From JAIPDZ01 sp034522175 (lineage in GTDB: Bacteria; Desulfobacterota; DSM-4660; Desulfatiglandales; Desulfatiglandaceae), in NCBI GenBank assembly GCA_034522175.1, contig JAXHLQ010000001.1, positions 4,402,001-4,466,000 of the forward strand: a stretch of 64,000 bases of DNA, read 5' to 3'. How positions within the stretch are numbered: the first letter of the stretch is position 1; each line of letters opens with the position of its first letter. Below the pieces are notes generated by a model. The model saw only the letters and a program-made list of their open reading frames with translations. It made no database searches and had not been told where the DNA came from. The position numbers and the translations under genes are program-made. This document shows positions 26,852 through 34,617 of this stretch, piece by piece.

Positions 26852-28319
26852 CTATGGTGTTGGGGTGATCTCGATGTGTGCGGTGTTCGATGCCTCACCG
26901 GTCCCCGTGGTGTTATAGGGAATGACGGTGATGTACAGGTTGGCCCCGTCCGGGAAGTCCGCGGATGCGCTGGTGGCGGTCCCCACATTGAGAAAAGCGG
27001 ACCAGTTTATGTCCGGGGCCAAGGCCCAGAGGTAATACCCCTCCGCACCGGATACGATATCCCAGTGAACCCCGGCCCTGGTGCCTGATACGGACGAACC
27101 CAGGCTTGGGGCGAGCGGGGTCCCTGTGGTGCAGAAGGCCACGGCCGTGGGATTCAGATTGGTATCCAGGCTCTCATTGAGGGCACCATCTTCTGTATCC
27201 ACAATGTCCACGGTTCCGTTCGTCTGATTGCATACCCACATCATATTATTCTTGTCGAGATAAGTTCCGGATTCCAACCCGGCAATCCCGATATTCTGGA
27301 GATCATCCAAAGCCCCGAGCATGGCCCCGGTAGTCGGGTTAAATTCGTACAGTGTATTGTCCATCCAGCCGCCGTACCCCACAAAATACCCCTTGGTGTC
27401 AGAGGCGATCAACATGCCGGAAATAAGCCCGTAGGGGTGTTCGGATTCATCGCCGTCATCTATTACCACGGACGTAGCATAGGTCTGGGGATTGATGCTC
27501 ACGATGCCGCCGGTGTATTCATGAATGGGGTTGCAGAACCCGGGGAATGAGCCGACGCCCTGGACATAGACCGCGTTGTTCTCAGGCAGATATTGGATGG
27601 ATTGAGGCTGCTTTATGGGCAGGGGAATGCCCTTCATGCCGCCGGAACCCAGTCCGGTATCGATCTCCGTATTGGTGGCCACGTCAAACACAGCCACATA
27701 GGCGGTGTTGGTCGGGCAAAACGAGGTGTCCAACCGCTGAAGGACGATGAAGAACTTGCCGTTCGCGATGACGCCCGCGGTCATCTCCAGGGAGTCCGTC
27801 CGCGTCTGCATAGCTGCTGAGGTCCAGTTCACCGATTTTGAAGCCGGCCTCGGTGGTGGTGGAGGGGTTCACGATCCAGGCTTTGGTGGACCCGTATCGC
27901 ATCAGATAGGCCTTCTCGGAGTTGACAAACACCATTTGATAGGGATTGCTGCTGGTTGATTCACTCGGATCGTTGGTGGAATACTGCCAGATGGGCGTAT
28001 TGGGGGCTGTGACAGCCACTTTGGTCACATTGTCGGCCATGAACCGGCCCAGCCGGTAGTAATAGGGACCAAAGGCGTCCACGGTAATGTCCGATGTCGC
28101 AGAAGCCAGTTGGTTATTTAACACGGCGCGGCCACCTGTCTTGGGGTCCACCGTGATGATGGAGATGGCGCTGCTGCTGTAGTCCGCGGCCGCGGTGGCG
28201 ATGACCCCGAACTGCGTGGATTCGGCCTTAGCCGGGACAATGCCGAAAATTAGAAGTAAAGCCAATCCCGCCATACCAAAAATCCCTGCTTTTTTCCCAA
28301 ATAACATGTGCTTTTTCAT
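26852..28319 (-). CDS. Secreted propeller-like protein with FnIII domain, cobalamin-riboswitch controlled; frameshifted
   Basis: About 488 aa if one extra base (CCC run near 27793) is removed. Sec signal peptide with AKA-ES cleavage near residue 32 and no lipobox. The body has repeated short beta segments of the YncE/propeller kind: SIITVDPKTGGRAVL, YVAVFDVATNTEIDTG, GGIVSINPQTYATSVV, NTLYEFNPTTGAMLG, GTVDIVDTEDGALNES. A C-terminal FnIII-type domain follows (AGVHWDIVSGAEGYYLWAL). It is the only gene behind an intact cobalamin riboswitch and converges with btuB. By analogy with BtuG, the B12-binding propeller of Bacteroides, it may capture cobamide for the receptor. That function is inference; no sequence homology to BtuG was tested. 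Confidence 0.7.
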
Positions 28320-28406
28320 CTGATTCCCTCCTGAGTTGGTTTGATTAAGGTGTTGTGTTTTCCCTGAGATCCGCTGAAGGTATGTACGCCTCCGCCGGAT
28401 CCGACC

Positions 28407-28445
28407 AAAAAAAATCCCCGGACCGAAATGAATCGATCCGGGGAT
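28407..28445 (-). terminator. Riboswitch-coupled intrinsic terminator (minus strand)
   Basis: Stem ATCCCCGG/CCGGGGAT (28445-28438 with 28421-28414 on the minus strand) followed by eight T on the minus strand. It lies between the B12 aptamer and the gene starting at 28319. Confidence 0.8.
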
Positions 28446-28504
28446 GTCCCTTTTTTATCCTCAAGACCACGGGCCACCCTCTGTCCACGAAGGTCAGACC
28501 CCGT

Positions 28505-28706
28505 TCAGGCAGGTCTTCTGACTCCCCCGCCCTTTCAACGGCCTTCCCACCAATCCTCAGCCTGACGCTGAGGTCTCGACAGTGGCACACACGGCTGAAA
28601 GGGTTCCCTCTTCAGAAGTTCAACAGCGAAGAGGGCAGGGTCACAGCGGCGGGCCCGTCCCGTTTTTACGGCGTTCCCTATTAAGCTCCTTGTGAGCACC
28701 CGAATT
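28505..28706 (-). promoter_or_regulatory. Cobalamin riboswitch (aptamer, minus strand)
   Basis: Minus strand order: CGGGTGCTCA, GGAGCTTAATAGGGAA, CCGCCGCTGTGA, GTGCCACTGT, GGGAAGGCC, and the B12 box AGTCAGAAGACCTGCC at 28523-28508. An ORF of 81 codons reading through it is not a gene. Confidence 0.92.
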
Positions 28707-28713
28707 AAGATTA

Positions 28714-28743
28714 CTGATAAACCAGGCCTTGAAAATAAGTCAA
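28714..28743 (-). promoter_or_regulatory. Candidate promoter for the riboswitch-controlled secreted protein
   Basis: Minus strand TTGACT (28743-28738), 18-bp spacer, TATCAG (28719-28714). It sits just upstream of the aptamer and aligns with the promoter of the decayed copy at 22720-22748. Confidence 0.45.
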
Positions 28744-28918
28744 GAAAAAAGTTTCGTGACCGTTCACGGGTTCAAAGGTTTCCCGCTGAAGCGGGATTAA
28801 GGGTTATTTCTCGCTCGCTTCCATCCGTGTCTTTGGGCAAATGCGCCATCAGCTGGCCCGCGTTCATCGCTTCAAACCATAAAACGGGTTATCGAACCGA
28901 TTTACAGGTTCTTTCCCA

Positions 28919-29269
28919 CTAATAAAGCCCTGTCACGATCTGGATTTTTTTATCCAGCGCCTTGATCAGGTCCTGTGGAAAGAATCCAATGCGTGATTTG
29001 CTTAAACGCCTCTTATCCACGCATCTCAGCTGAAAGACTTTCACCTTTGAGTTGTATTGAAGGTTGGATTCTGTTTTGGGAAGAAACACTTCGTGGAAAT
29101 GAATTTTTTTGCCTTTCGCCTTGGTGATCGGCGCCACGATCACCAGTGGCCCACTCCGGTTGGCCGCGTCCGGAGAAATGATCACACACGGTCGGGTCTT
29201 CTTTATCTCCGCGCCAATGGTTAGGTCCAGATTGATCCAATAGATGTCACCCCTCTTTGGGGTGGTCAT
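28919..29269 (-). CDS. MazF/PemK-family toxin (endoribonuclease)
   Basis: 116 aa from ATG 29269, which overlaps the antitoxin stop (ATGA); a longer frame to 29299 lies inside the antitoxin gene and is less likely. Family motifs: MTTPKRGDIYWINLDL, KKTRPCVIISPDAANRSGPLVIVAPIT, and VFQLRCVDKRRLSKSRIG. MazF-type proteins cut RNA at short sequences and are neutralised by the partner encoded just upstream. Nothing looks broken. Confidence 0.88.
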   Translation of the reverse strand: MTTPKRGDIYWINLDLTIGAEIKKTRPCVIISPDAANRSGPLVIVAPITKAKGKKIHFHEVFLPKTESNLQYNSKVKVFQLRCVDKRRLSKSRIGFFPQDLIKALDKKIQIVTGLY

Positions 29270-29526
29270 TTCCAGTTCTCCAAAGCAATCGGTTCCCATT
29301 CTTCGTTGATGGAAAAGTCTTCAGCCGCTGACTCCGAACACGCCCTGGCCAATTGCTCGTCTATTGACCTCCGCTTCATTTGCTTGAGATAGGCTTTACA
29401 GGCCTGGTGGAGGAAGTCTTTCCTGGTATTGAAGGGGTTCAGCTCGTCGATTTCATCGAGCAGCCTTTTCTCAAGCAAGACCGTTGTTTTTACCTTCCTG
29501 TCATCTACCTTGTAAGGGGCGCCCAT
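29266..29526 (-). CDS. Ribbon-helix-helix antitoxin partner of the MazF-type toxin
   Basis: 86 aa. ATG 29526 follows AAGGAGGG. The N-terminal KVKTTVLLEKRLLDEIDELNPF with RKDFLHQACKAYLKQ is a CopG/MetJ-type ribbon-helix-helix DNA-binding unit. The acidic, Trp-containing C-terminus (FSINEEWEPIALENW) resembles the toxin-wrapping tail of MazE-type antitoxins. First gene of a two-gene operon with the toxin; it likely represses its own promoter. No palindromic operator was identified. Confidence 0.82.
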   Translation of the reverse strand: MGAPYKVDDRKVKTTVLLEKRLLDEIDELNPFNTRKDFLHQACKAYLKQMKRRSIDEQLARACSESAAEDFSINEEWEPIALENWK

Positions 29527-29646
29527 GGATAACCCTCCTTATAACCTTACAAATATAAGGATATTTATACTGCTGTTTAGGCACCTGTCAAGGGGAAAGT
29601 GCTCGGTGAGCGGTTTCCCCCAAGGTGTCTATCCTGAAATTCCGTG

Positions 29647-29694
29647 TTGATATTTCATGAAATTATTTTTTATAATAAGATTATGAAATATCAA
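29647..29694 (+). promoter_or_regulatory. Strong promoter embedded in a perfect 12-bp inverted repeat
   Basis: TTGATATTTCAT (29647-29658) and ATGAAATATCAA (29683-29694) are exact inverted repeats. The left arm holds the -35 TTGATA; TATAAT lies at 29671-29676 with 18-bp spacing. The right arm contains an ATG. Looks like a self-repressed promoter. Confidence 0.55.
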
Positions 29695-29829
29695 GAGCTG
29701 ACATCCACGATTAAGGAGCCCTTTTTCTCTTTACCCCTGAACAGAAGGAACGGGTGGTTACCTTCCGCGATTATTGGGTCGCCTCCAGGACTTAATGGAA
29801 ATGGGGGTCTTCTCTCGACTCACCTCTAA
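29683..29829 (+). pseudogene. Possible gene remnant after the inverted-repeat promoter
   Basis: Starts MKYQELTSTIKEPFFSLPLN and runs only 48 codons; the following residues are low-quality and other frames in the next 200 bp are broken by stops. The first 18 residues faintly recall the winged-helix start of AbiEi-type antitoxins, which I cannot confirm. The sequence to 29960 has no other gene. Confidence 0.25.
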
Positions 29830-29967
29830 CGAACGCTTTAACAGCCATAATACCACAAAGTGTCAACAGTATCTTGTGACCAAAATCTTTTGATGATTAC
29901 TACTTTTATGCGATTGATTCAAAAGGAACCCAGAAATGGAAATTTGAAACAGAAAATTTGATACACT

Positions 29968-30108
29968 CGTAAAAAGTCAAAAATCTGCTCTTTCCGTCAT
30001 TCTGGCGAATCCCGGATCGGGGTCCGGGACAGGCACCGAAATCCAGTGTTATCAAGAAGTTATGAAACTCCTGGACCCCGTTTTTCAACGGGGTGACGAC
30101 TTTTTACG
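29968..30108. mobile_element. MITE-like element with CGTAAAAAGTC terminal inverted repeats
   Basis: 141 bp. CGTAAAAAGTC at 29968-29978 and its reverse complement at 30098-30108. Inside lies GTCATTCTGGCGAATCCCGG and a CCCGGA/TCCGGG hairpin. Another copy of the end, CCCGTAAAAAGT, occurs near 47072. No ORF. Confidence 0.6.
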
Positions 30109-30215
30109 GGACCGTCAAATTTTAATACAAGGCATTTTCCGGCTGAAATTACGCACCCTTATGGAATTGACGTTGTAAAGGCCGGCGATTTTTTAAGAAT
30201 TTGGAGGAGCAGACC

Positions 30216-30515
30216 ATGAAAGCATCCCTTACACTCCGCTTACCGGAAGAATTGAGAATGAAAATTAAGGAGGAGGCCTCCCGTAGTGATATGTCAATTA
30301 ATCAGTATGTGCTGTATACCCTGACCAAAGAGATATCCTACAAGGATGCGGAAAGGGAACTGAAAGAACGGATCAGGAGGGCCCCGTCGCGTGAGGCGGC
30401 CTTAAGGCTGTTGGATGCCGTGGTGCCGGATGTGGCCCCTCTACCGAATGATGAACTTCCCTCGAATATTGAAGTAAATGTTGGGAGATGGCGAGGATAT
30501 TCCCGTGTCGAGTAG
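30216..30515 (+). CDS. Ribbon-helix-helix (HicB-type) antitoxin-like protein without a visible toxin
   Basis: 99 aa from ATG 30216, preceded by TTGGAGGAG. Opening MKASLTLRLPEELRMKIKEE and SDMSINQYVLYTLTKE is a clear Arc/ribbon-helix-helix DNA-binding fold. A charged helix and Pro-rich tail follow (RRAPSREAALRLLDAV, PLPNDELPS). Such proteins are annotated as HicB-family antitoxins, but there is no HicA or other toxin gene next to it. Downstream lies a convergent DUF433 gene 14 bp away. Either an orphan antitoxin or a solo regulator. Confidence 0.7.
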   Translation: MKASLTLRLPEELRMKIKEEASRSDMSINQYVLYTLTKEISYKDAERELKERIRRAPSREAALRLLDAVVPDVAPLPNDELPSNIEVNVGRWRGYSRVE

Positions 30516-30529
30516 GAATTTCACAGAGT

Positions 30530-30757
30530 CTAACCTTCTGCCAGCAGGTCTATACGATCTTCAGCCAACCAGGAAGCGTAACGAAGGCACTGTGATATGT
30601 CTTCGGGTTCAATATAGGGATAGGCCTGTATTATCTCTTCTGCAGCCATGCCATCTGCAGTTAGATTTAATATCAGAGAGACCTGAACACGCATACCTCT
30701 GATACAGGGCCTGCCGTTCATTATAGAAGGATCGACAGTGATACGATCAAACGGCAT
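30530..30757 (-). CDS. DUF433 (VapB45-type) antitoxin-like protein, orphan
   Basis: 75 aa from MPFDRITVDPSIMNGRPC; a longer frame to 30796 adds 13 residues. The core MNGRPCIRGMRV, LADGMAAEEIIQAYPYIEPEDI is the DUF433 winged-helix signature. These proteins usually precede a DUF5615 PIN-like toxin gene. Here the space downstream on the same strand is taken by the convergent ribbon-helix-helix gene, so the partner is missing. May repress or neutralise elsewhere in the genome. Confidence 0.75.
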   Translation of the reverse strand: MPFDRITVDPSIMNGRPCIRGMRVQVSLILNLTADGMAAEEIIQAYPYIEPEDISQCLRYASWLAEDRIDLLAEG

Positions 30758-30873
30758 CAATGTTGTTATAATTACATTCTCCCTTCTGATTTCCAACCCA
30801 TACAGCGTATGATTTGCTTATGCGGAATATAGTATAGGCTTCCAGATAAAGATTTTGGACTGCGTTATCGGTC

Positions 30874-30918
30874 GGAATCGTTCGACGACGTACTATTTGT
30901 ACGACTTACTCCGATTCC
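30874..30918. repeat. Imperfect long palindrome in a 470-bp gene-free stretch
   Basis: Outer arms GGAATCG (30874-30880) and CGATTCC (30912-30918), inner stem CGTAC/GTACG (30889-30893 with 30899-30903) around TATTT. Probably a dispersed palindromic repeat. Nothing else is recognised between 30758 and 31226. Confidence 0.45.
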
Positions 30919-31226
30919 TCCCTCTGGCCTTGCCAAAATCATTGTCTTAAACCCTATAGCACGGCGGGGGGTTGAATAAAAGCGTTTTTGTTTTTTTGAA
31001 AACCCTGATTTCTTCTGTGGTGGAGGTTTTACACACTTGAAGGGCTTCTATTGCTATGTCTGATTGACCCAGGCTCCGGGCTATGATTTGGAAAGTCTTC
31101 GAGAGTGGTAGACAGCCAATTTTGGCTTTTCGATAACTTGCAAGAAATGCTTGTAAATGATATGAGGATCTCGCGCGAAGACTCAGCGATTTGGTGAAGA
31201 ACAACGGGATCTACGGAGAACATTCC

Positions 31227-31643
31227 ATGAAAAGCTATCGCAAAGAATTGTGGTTTGAGGTGCCTTCCCGGCGGGCCTTTATCAACATCACGCCTCAGGT
31301 GAATGAGTGTCTGAAAGAGAGCGGCATCAAGGAGGGCCTGGTTCTGATGAACGCGATGCACATCACCGCATCGGTGTTTATCAACGATGATGAATCCGGG
31401 CTTCATCACGACTATGACGTCTGGCTGGAAAAACTGGCGCCGCACGCACCCGTGTCTCAGTACCGGCACAACGTGGGGGAGGACAATGCGGACGCCCATA
31501 TGAAACGGCAGATCATGGGCCGTGAGGTGGTGGTGGCCATAACCGACGGGCGGCTGGATTTCGGGACATGGGAGCGAATATTTTACGGTGAATTCGACGG
31601 GCGTCGCAAAAAGCGGGTACTCGTGAAGATCATCGGCGAGTGA
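31227..31643 (+). CDS. YjbQ-family (UPF0047) protein
   Basis: 138 aa, the usual family length. ATG 31227 follows ACGGAGAAC. Family motifs: SRRAFINITPQV, GLVLMNAMHITASVFINDDE, the dense His/Asp patch LHHDYDVWLEKLAP, YRHNVGEDNADAHMKRQIMG, and GTWERIFYGEFDG. Some members show weak thiamine-phosphate synthase activity; the true role is not settled. It heads a tightly coupled operon: its TGA overlaps the ATG of the RACo-like gene. Confidence 0.88.
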   Translation: MKSYRKELWFEVPSRRAFINITPQVNECLKESGIKEGLVLMNAMHITASVFINDDESGLHHDYDVWLEKLAPHAPVSQYRHNVGEDNADAHMKRQIMGREVVVAITDGRLDFGTWERIFYGEFDGRRKKRVLVKIIGE

Positions 31644-33243
31644 TGAGGAAAATGGAAACAGAACCCCTTTCTGAAAACAGCTCCTGGATACGGAAGTTGA
31701 AACCCAAGCTGGTCCCCCCGAGCCTTAACGACAACACGGCAGATGCGGATCGGCTGTTCAGAGGGCTTCGATCGGAACTGGGCCGTGAACGGGTTACCGC
31801 GGATTTCGACTTGATCAAACGGCTCCCGGCGATCCTGAGAAAACACGAATACTCGGTCAATGCCGTGGTGGTCAAGGATGGGGACCGATGGCATCTCATC
31901 GATGTGTTGGGGCCGGATGTTCCGGATCTCCATGGATTTGCATTGGATCTCGGCAGTTCCACACTGGTGTTGAGGCTGTTGAACCTCTCCACCGATGAGA
32001 CCATTGATGAGATCTCTTTTGACAACCCTCAGATCGAGGTTGGATCGGACATCCTGACGCGGATCCACTATGCGGGGCAGGAGGGCGGGCTCTCGAGGCT
32101 CCAGGGGATGGTGATCGAGCGGCTTAACGACAAGATGGAAATGCTGGCCGAACGACACGAAATCGATGGACGGGCCATTTTTGGCATGTCGGTGGCCGGC
32201 AATACCACCATGACGCATCTCTTTTTGGGCCTGGCCCCGTACTATCTGTGCAGGAACCCTATATCCCAGTGGTGAACCGCCTGAACCTGCTCAGGGCCGG
32301 GGAATTGGGCCTCTCCATCCATCCGGCGGCGCCGGTCCTCATCTTTCCCAATGTGGGGAGTTATTTCGGTGGGGATCTCATTGCCGGCATCCTGGCCTCG
32401 GGCATGACCGCCTCTGAAGAGATCGCTTTTCTCGTGGATGTGGGTACCAATGCCGAGGTGGTCATCGGAAACAAAGATTGGCTCATGGCCTGCGCCGGGG
32501 CTGCAGGGCCCGCCTTGGAAGGGGGGGTGGCCGATATGGGGATGATGGCCGGCCCCGGTGTGATTGATCATGTGACCATCGATCCGGAAAACCTTGTGTT
32601 TACCATCAGCACCATCAAGGGGGATGCGGCCGACAGGGAAGGCCACCCCGACGGTCCTGTGGGGATCTGCGGTTCCGGACTCATTGATCTCGCGGCCCAG
32701 ATGTTCATGGCCGGTATGATCGACCTGCGGGGAAAATTTGTCCCCGAGAAGTGTGGGGAAAGGCTGGTGGACGAGGATGGGATTCGGCATCTGATTGTGG
32801 TCGATGCGGATTCATCCGGAACCGGCAAAGCCCTGACCCTGAGCCAGACAGACTTGGATGGTCTGATCCGGTCCAAGGCGGCCATGTACACCATCCTGAC
32901 CACCCTATCCAATACGGTGGGTATCTCGTTTCAGGACATCCATCGCTTTTATGTGGCCGGTACCTTCGGGTCCTACATCGATCCCCGCTCGGCCATCACC
33001 ATCGGCATGATCCCGGATCTGCCCATTGAGACCTATGTTTCCCTCGGGAACACCTCCCTCAAGGGGGCCAGCCTGGCGCTGCTGGATAAAGAGGCCATGG
33101 ATGAAGCCTTTACGCTCCGGGATCGGATCACCTACCTGGAACTCAATGTGAACCAGGCGTTCATGAATCTCTTCAGCGCAGCCAAATTCCTGCCCCACAC
33201 GGACCGCACCCTGTTTCCATCGGTGAAGGCCGGTGCTGCATGA
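31643..33243 (+). CDS. RACo-like ASKHA protein (DUF4445) without ferredoxin domain; frameshifted
   Basis: About 533 aa if one lost base is restored in 32231-32248. The first residues match the linker that follows the 2Fe-2S domain in RACo (WIRKLKPKLVPPSLNDNTADADRL). Then come the middle domain and ASKHA ATPase motifs: FALDLGSSTLVLRLL, IFGMSVAGNTTMTHLFLGL, EPYIPVVNRL, FPNVGSYFGGDLIAGIL, FLVDVGTNAEVVIG, CAGAAGPALEGG, VGICGSGLIDL, FYVAGTFGSYID. RACo proteins use ATP to reduce inactive Co(II) corrinoid proteins. This one has no Cys-rich ferredoxin domain, and YjbQ abuts its start, so electrons would need another carrier. ATGA coupling to the MaoC gene. Confidence 0.83.
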
Positions 33244-33725
33244 TAGACATTCATGAAACCCGAAAGAAGGGTGTTCAGGGTGTTGAAGTGGGGGACACCT
33301 TTAGGGCTACCCGCACGTTCACCGAAGCGGATGTCGTCCGGTTTGGAGAGATCATAAGGGATGATAATCCGGTCCATTTCAATGAGGCGTTTGCGGATGT
33401 TAAAGGCTTGAACGGCCGGATCTGCCATGGGCTTCTGGTGGCCGGTATGGCCACTGAAATCGGCGGTCAACTGGGCTGGCTGGCATCAGAGATGCTGTTT
33501 AAGTTTAGAAAACCCGTTTATCCGGGAGATTGCATCGAATGCCGTCTGACCATCACCGCCCTCATGGGAGATGGACGCGTGAGCGGGGAGGCGGTGTACC
33601 TGAACCAGAACGGCGTCACCGTGCTGGAGGCGGTGGTAAAGGGAATTGCTGCCGGAGAAGCTGAAAAGGCAATCCTCTGCCAGATCGTGGCGCAGCCTGA
33701 TAGGGGGCGTACGGGTGCCGCATGA
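33240..33725 (+). CDS. MaoC-like (R)-specific enoyl-CoA hydratase family protein
   Basis: 161 aa hot-dog fold. The hydratase 2 motif is complete: FGEIIRDDNPVHFNEAFAD with the catalytic Asp and His, and RICHGLLVAGMATEIGGQL after it. VGDTFRATRTFTEADV is the usual start. Expected reaction: reversible hydration of a trans-2-enoyl-CoA, or a related acyl-thioester step. It overlaps the RACo-like gene (ATGA) and the hydrolase gene (ATGA), so all are translated together. Substrate unknown. Confidence 0.88.
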   Translation: MIDIHETRKKGVQGVEVGDTFRATRTFTEADVVRFGEIIRDDNPVHFNEAFADVKGLNGRICHGLLVAGMATEIGGQLGWLASEMLFKFRKPVYPGDCIECRLTITALMGDGRVSGEAVYLNQNGVTVLEAVVKGIAAGEAEKAILCQIVAQPDRGRTGAA

Positions 33726-34613
33726 GCGCTTCAATGCCATCCCCGGGCAGACGGCTGTTACGGGTGTTTGTCATGCCCCTGAACTGGACGGGGTATGTCC
33801 TCATTGCTGCAGTGCTGGTCTCCGGATTCTTTTACTTCTACCCGCAAGTCGAAAATTTCTTTGTCTTTCACCCCCATAATAAGCTCGATTTTTCTCCTTC
33901 GGATTGGGATCTGAAGGGCGAAAGTGTCGCTTTTCGAGCAGCAGACGGTACCCGGCTCCATGGATGGTTTTTCCCGCCGGAGAAAAATGAACCGGTGATC
34001 CTCTTTTCCCATGGAAATGCCGGCAACATCTCCCACCGTTTGGACAATGTCAAGAGACTGGCGGAAAGGGGGCTGGGCGTCTTTGTCTATGATTATCGAG
34101 GATATGGAAAAAGCCAGGGGAGCCCTTCTGAGGCCGGGATCTATCAGGACGGTCTGGCCTCCTACGATTACCTTGTTCAAGAAAAGCGTATTGGGCCGGA
34201 GCAGATCGTGTGCTTCGGCCGGTCCCTCGGCGCGGCGGTGGCCATCGAAATCGCGCTCCGGCGGGTCGTCAAGGCGCTCATCGTCGAAAGCGGGTTTACG
34301 TCCACCAGGGACATGGCAGGGGAGCTCCTGTTTTTCCAGCCCATCTCATCCCTCCTTCCGCTTCACTACAACAACCTCTGGCAAAATTCCCCACGTGCGT
34401 GTGCCCAAGCTGATCATTCATGGCACGGCGGATGACCTGGTGCCATTTCGTATGGGGCAGGCGTTGTACCAGTCCGCATCAGACCCCAAGTATTTCCTTC
34501 CCATAAAGGGGGCGGGCCACAACGATACCTATGCGATTGGCGGCGCGCACTACTTTGATGCGTTTGCGCAATTTGCGACGACGGGACGGATAGGACGAGA
34601 AGCGAGAGAATGA
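33722..34613 (+). CDS. Alpha/beta hydrolase, membrane-anchored; frameshifted
   Basis: About 296 aa if one extra base near 34378-34382 is removed. N-terminal TM helix (WTGYVLIAAVLVSGFFYFYP), then LHGWFFPPEKNEPVILFSHG, YDYRGYGKSQGSPSEAG, nucleophile Ser in CFGRSLGAAVAIEIA. After the frame break come KIPHVRVPKLIIHGTADDLVPF with the acid Asp and the His in GAGHNDTY. This is the BEM46/YfhR-like group with unknown substrates. Last gene of the YjbQ operon; the stop is 2 bp from the convergent GTPase gene. Confidence 0.82.
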
Positions 34614-34617
34614 GCCT

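Noticed and set aside
28345..28590. 81-codon minus-strand ORF
   Set aside because: It reads through the cobalamin B12 box and the coupled terminator; RNA structure explains the conservation better.
34011..34370. Separate 200-aa ORF in the alpha/beta hydrolase region
   Set aside because: Its first two thirds are out-of-frame; only the last part is the hydrolase C-terminus after a one-base shift.
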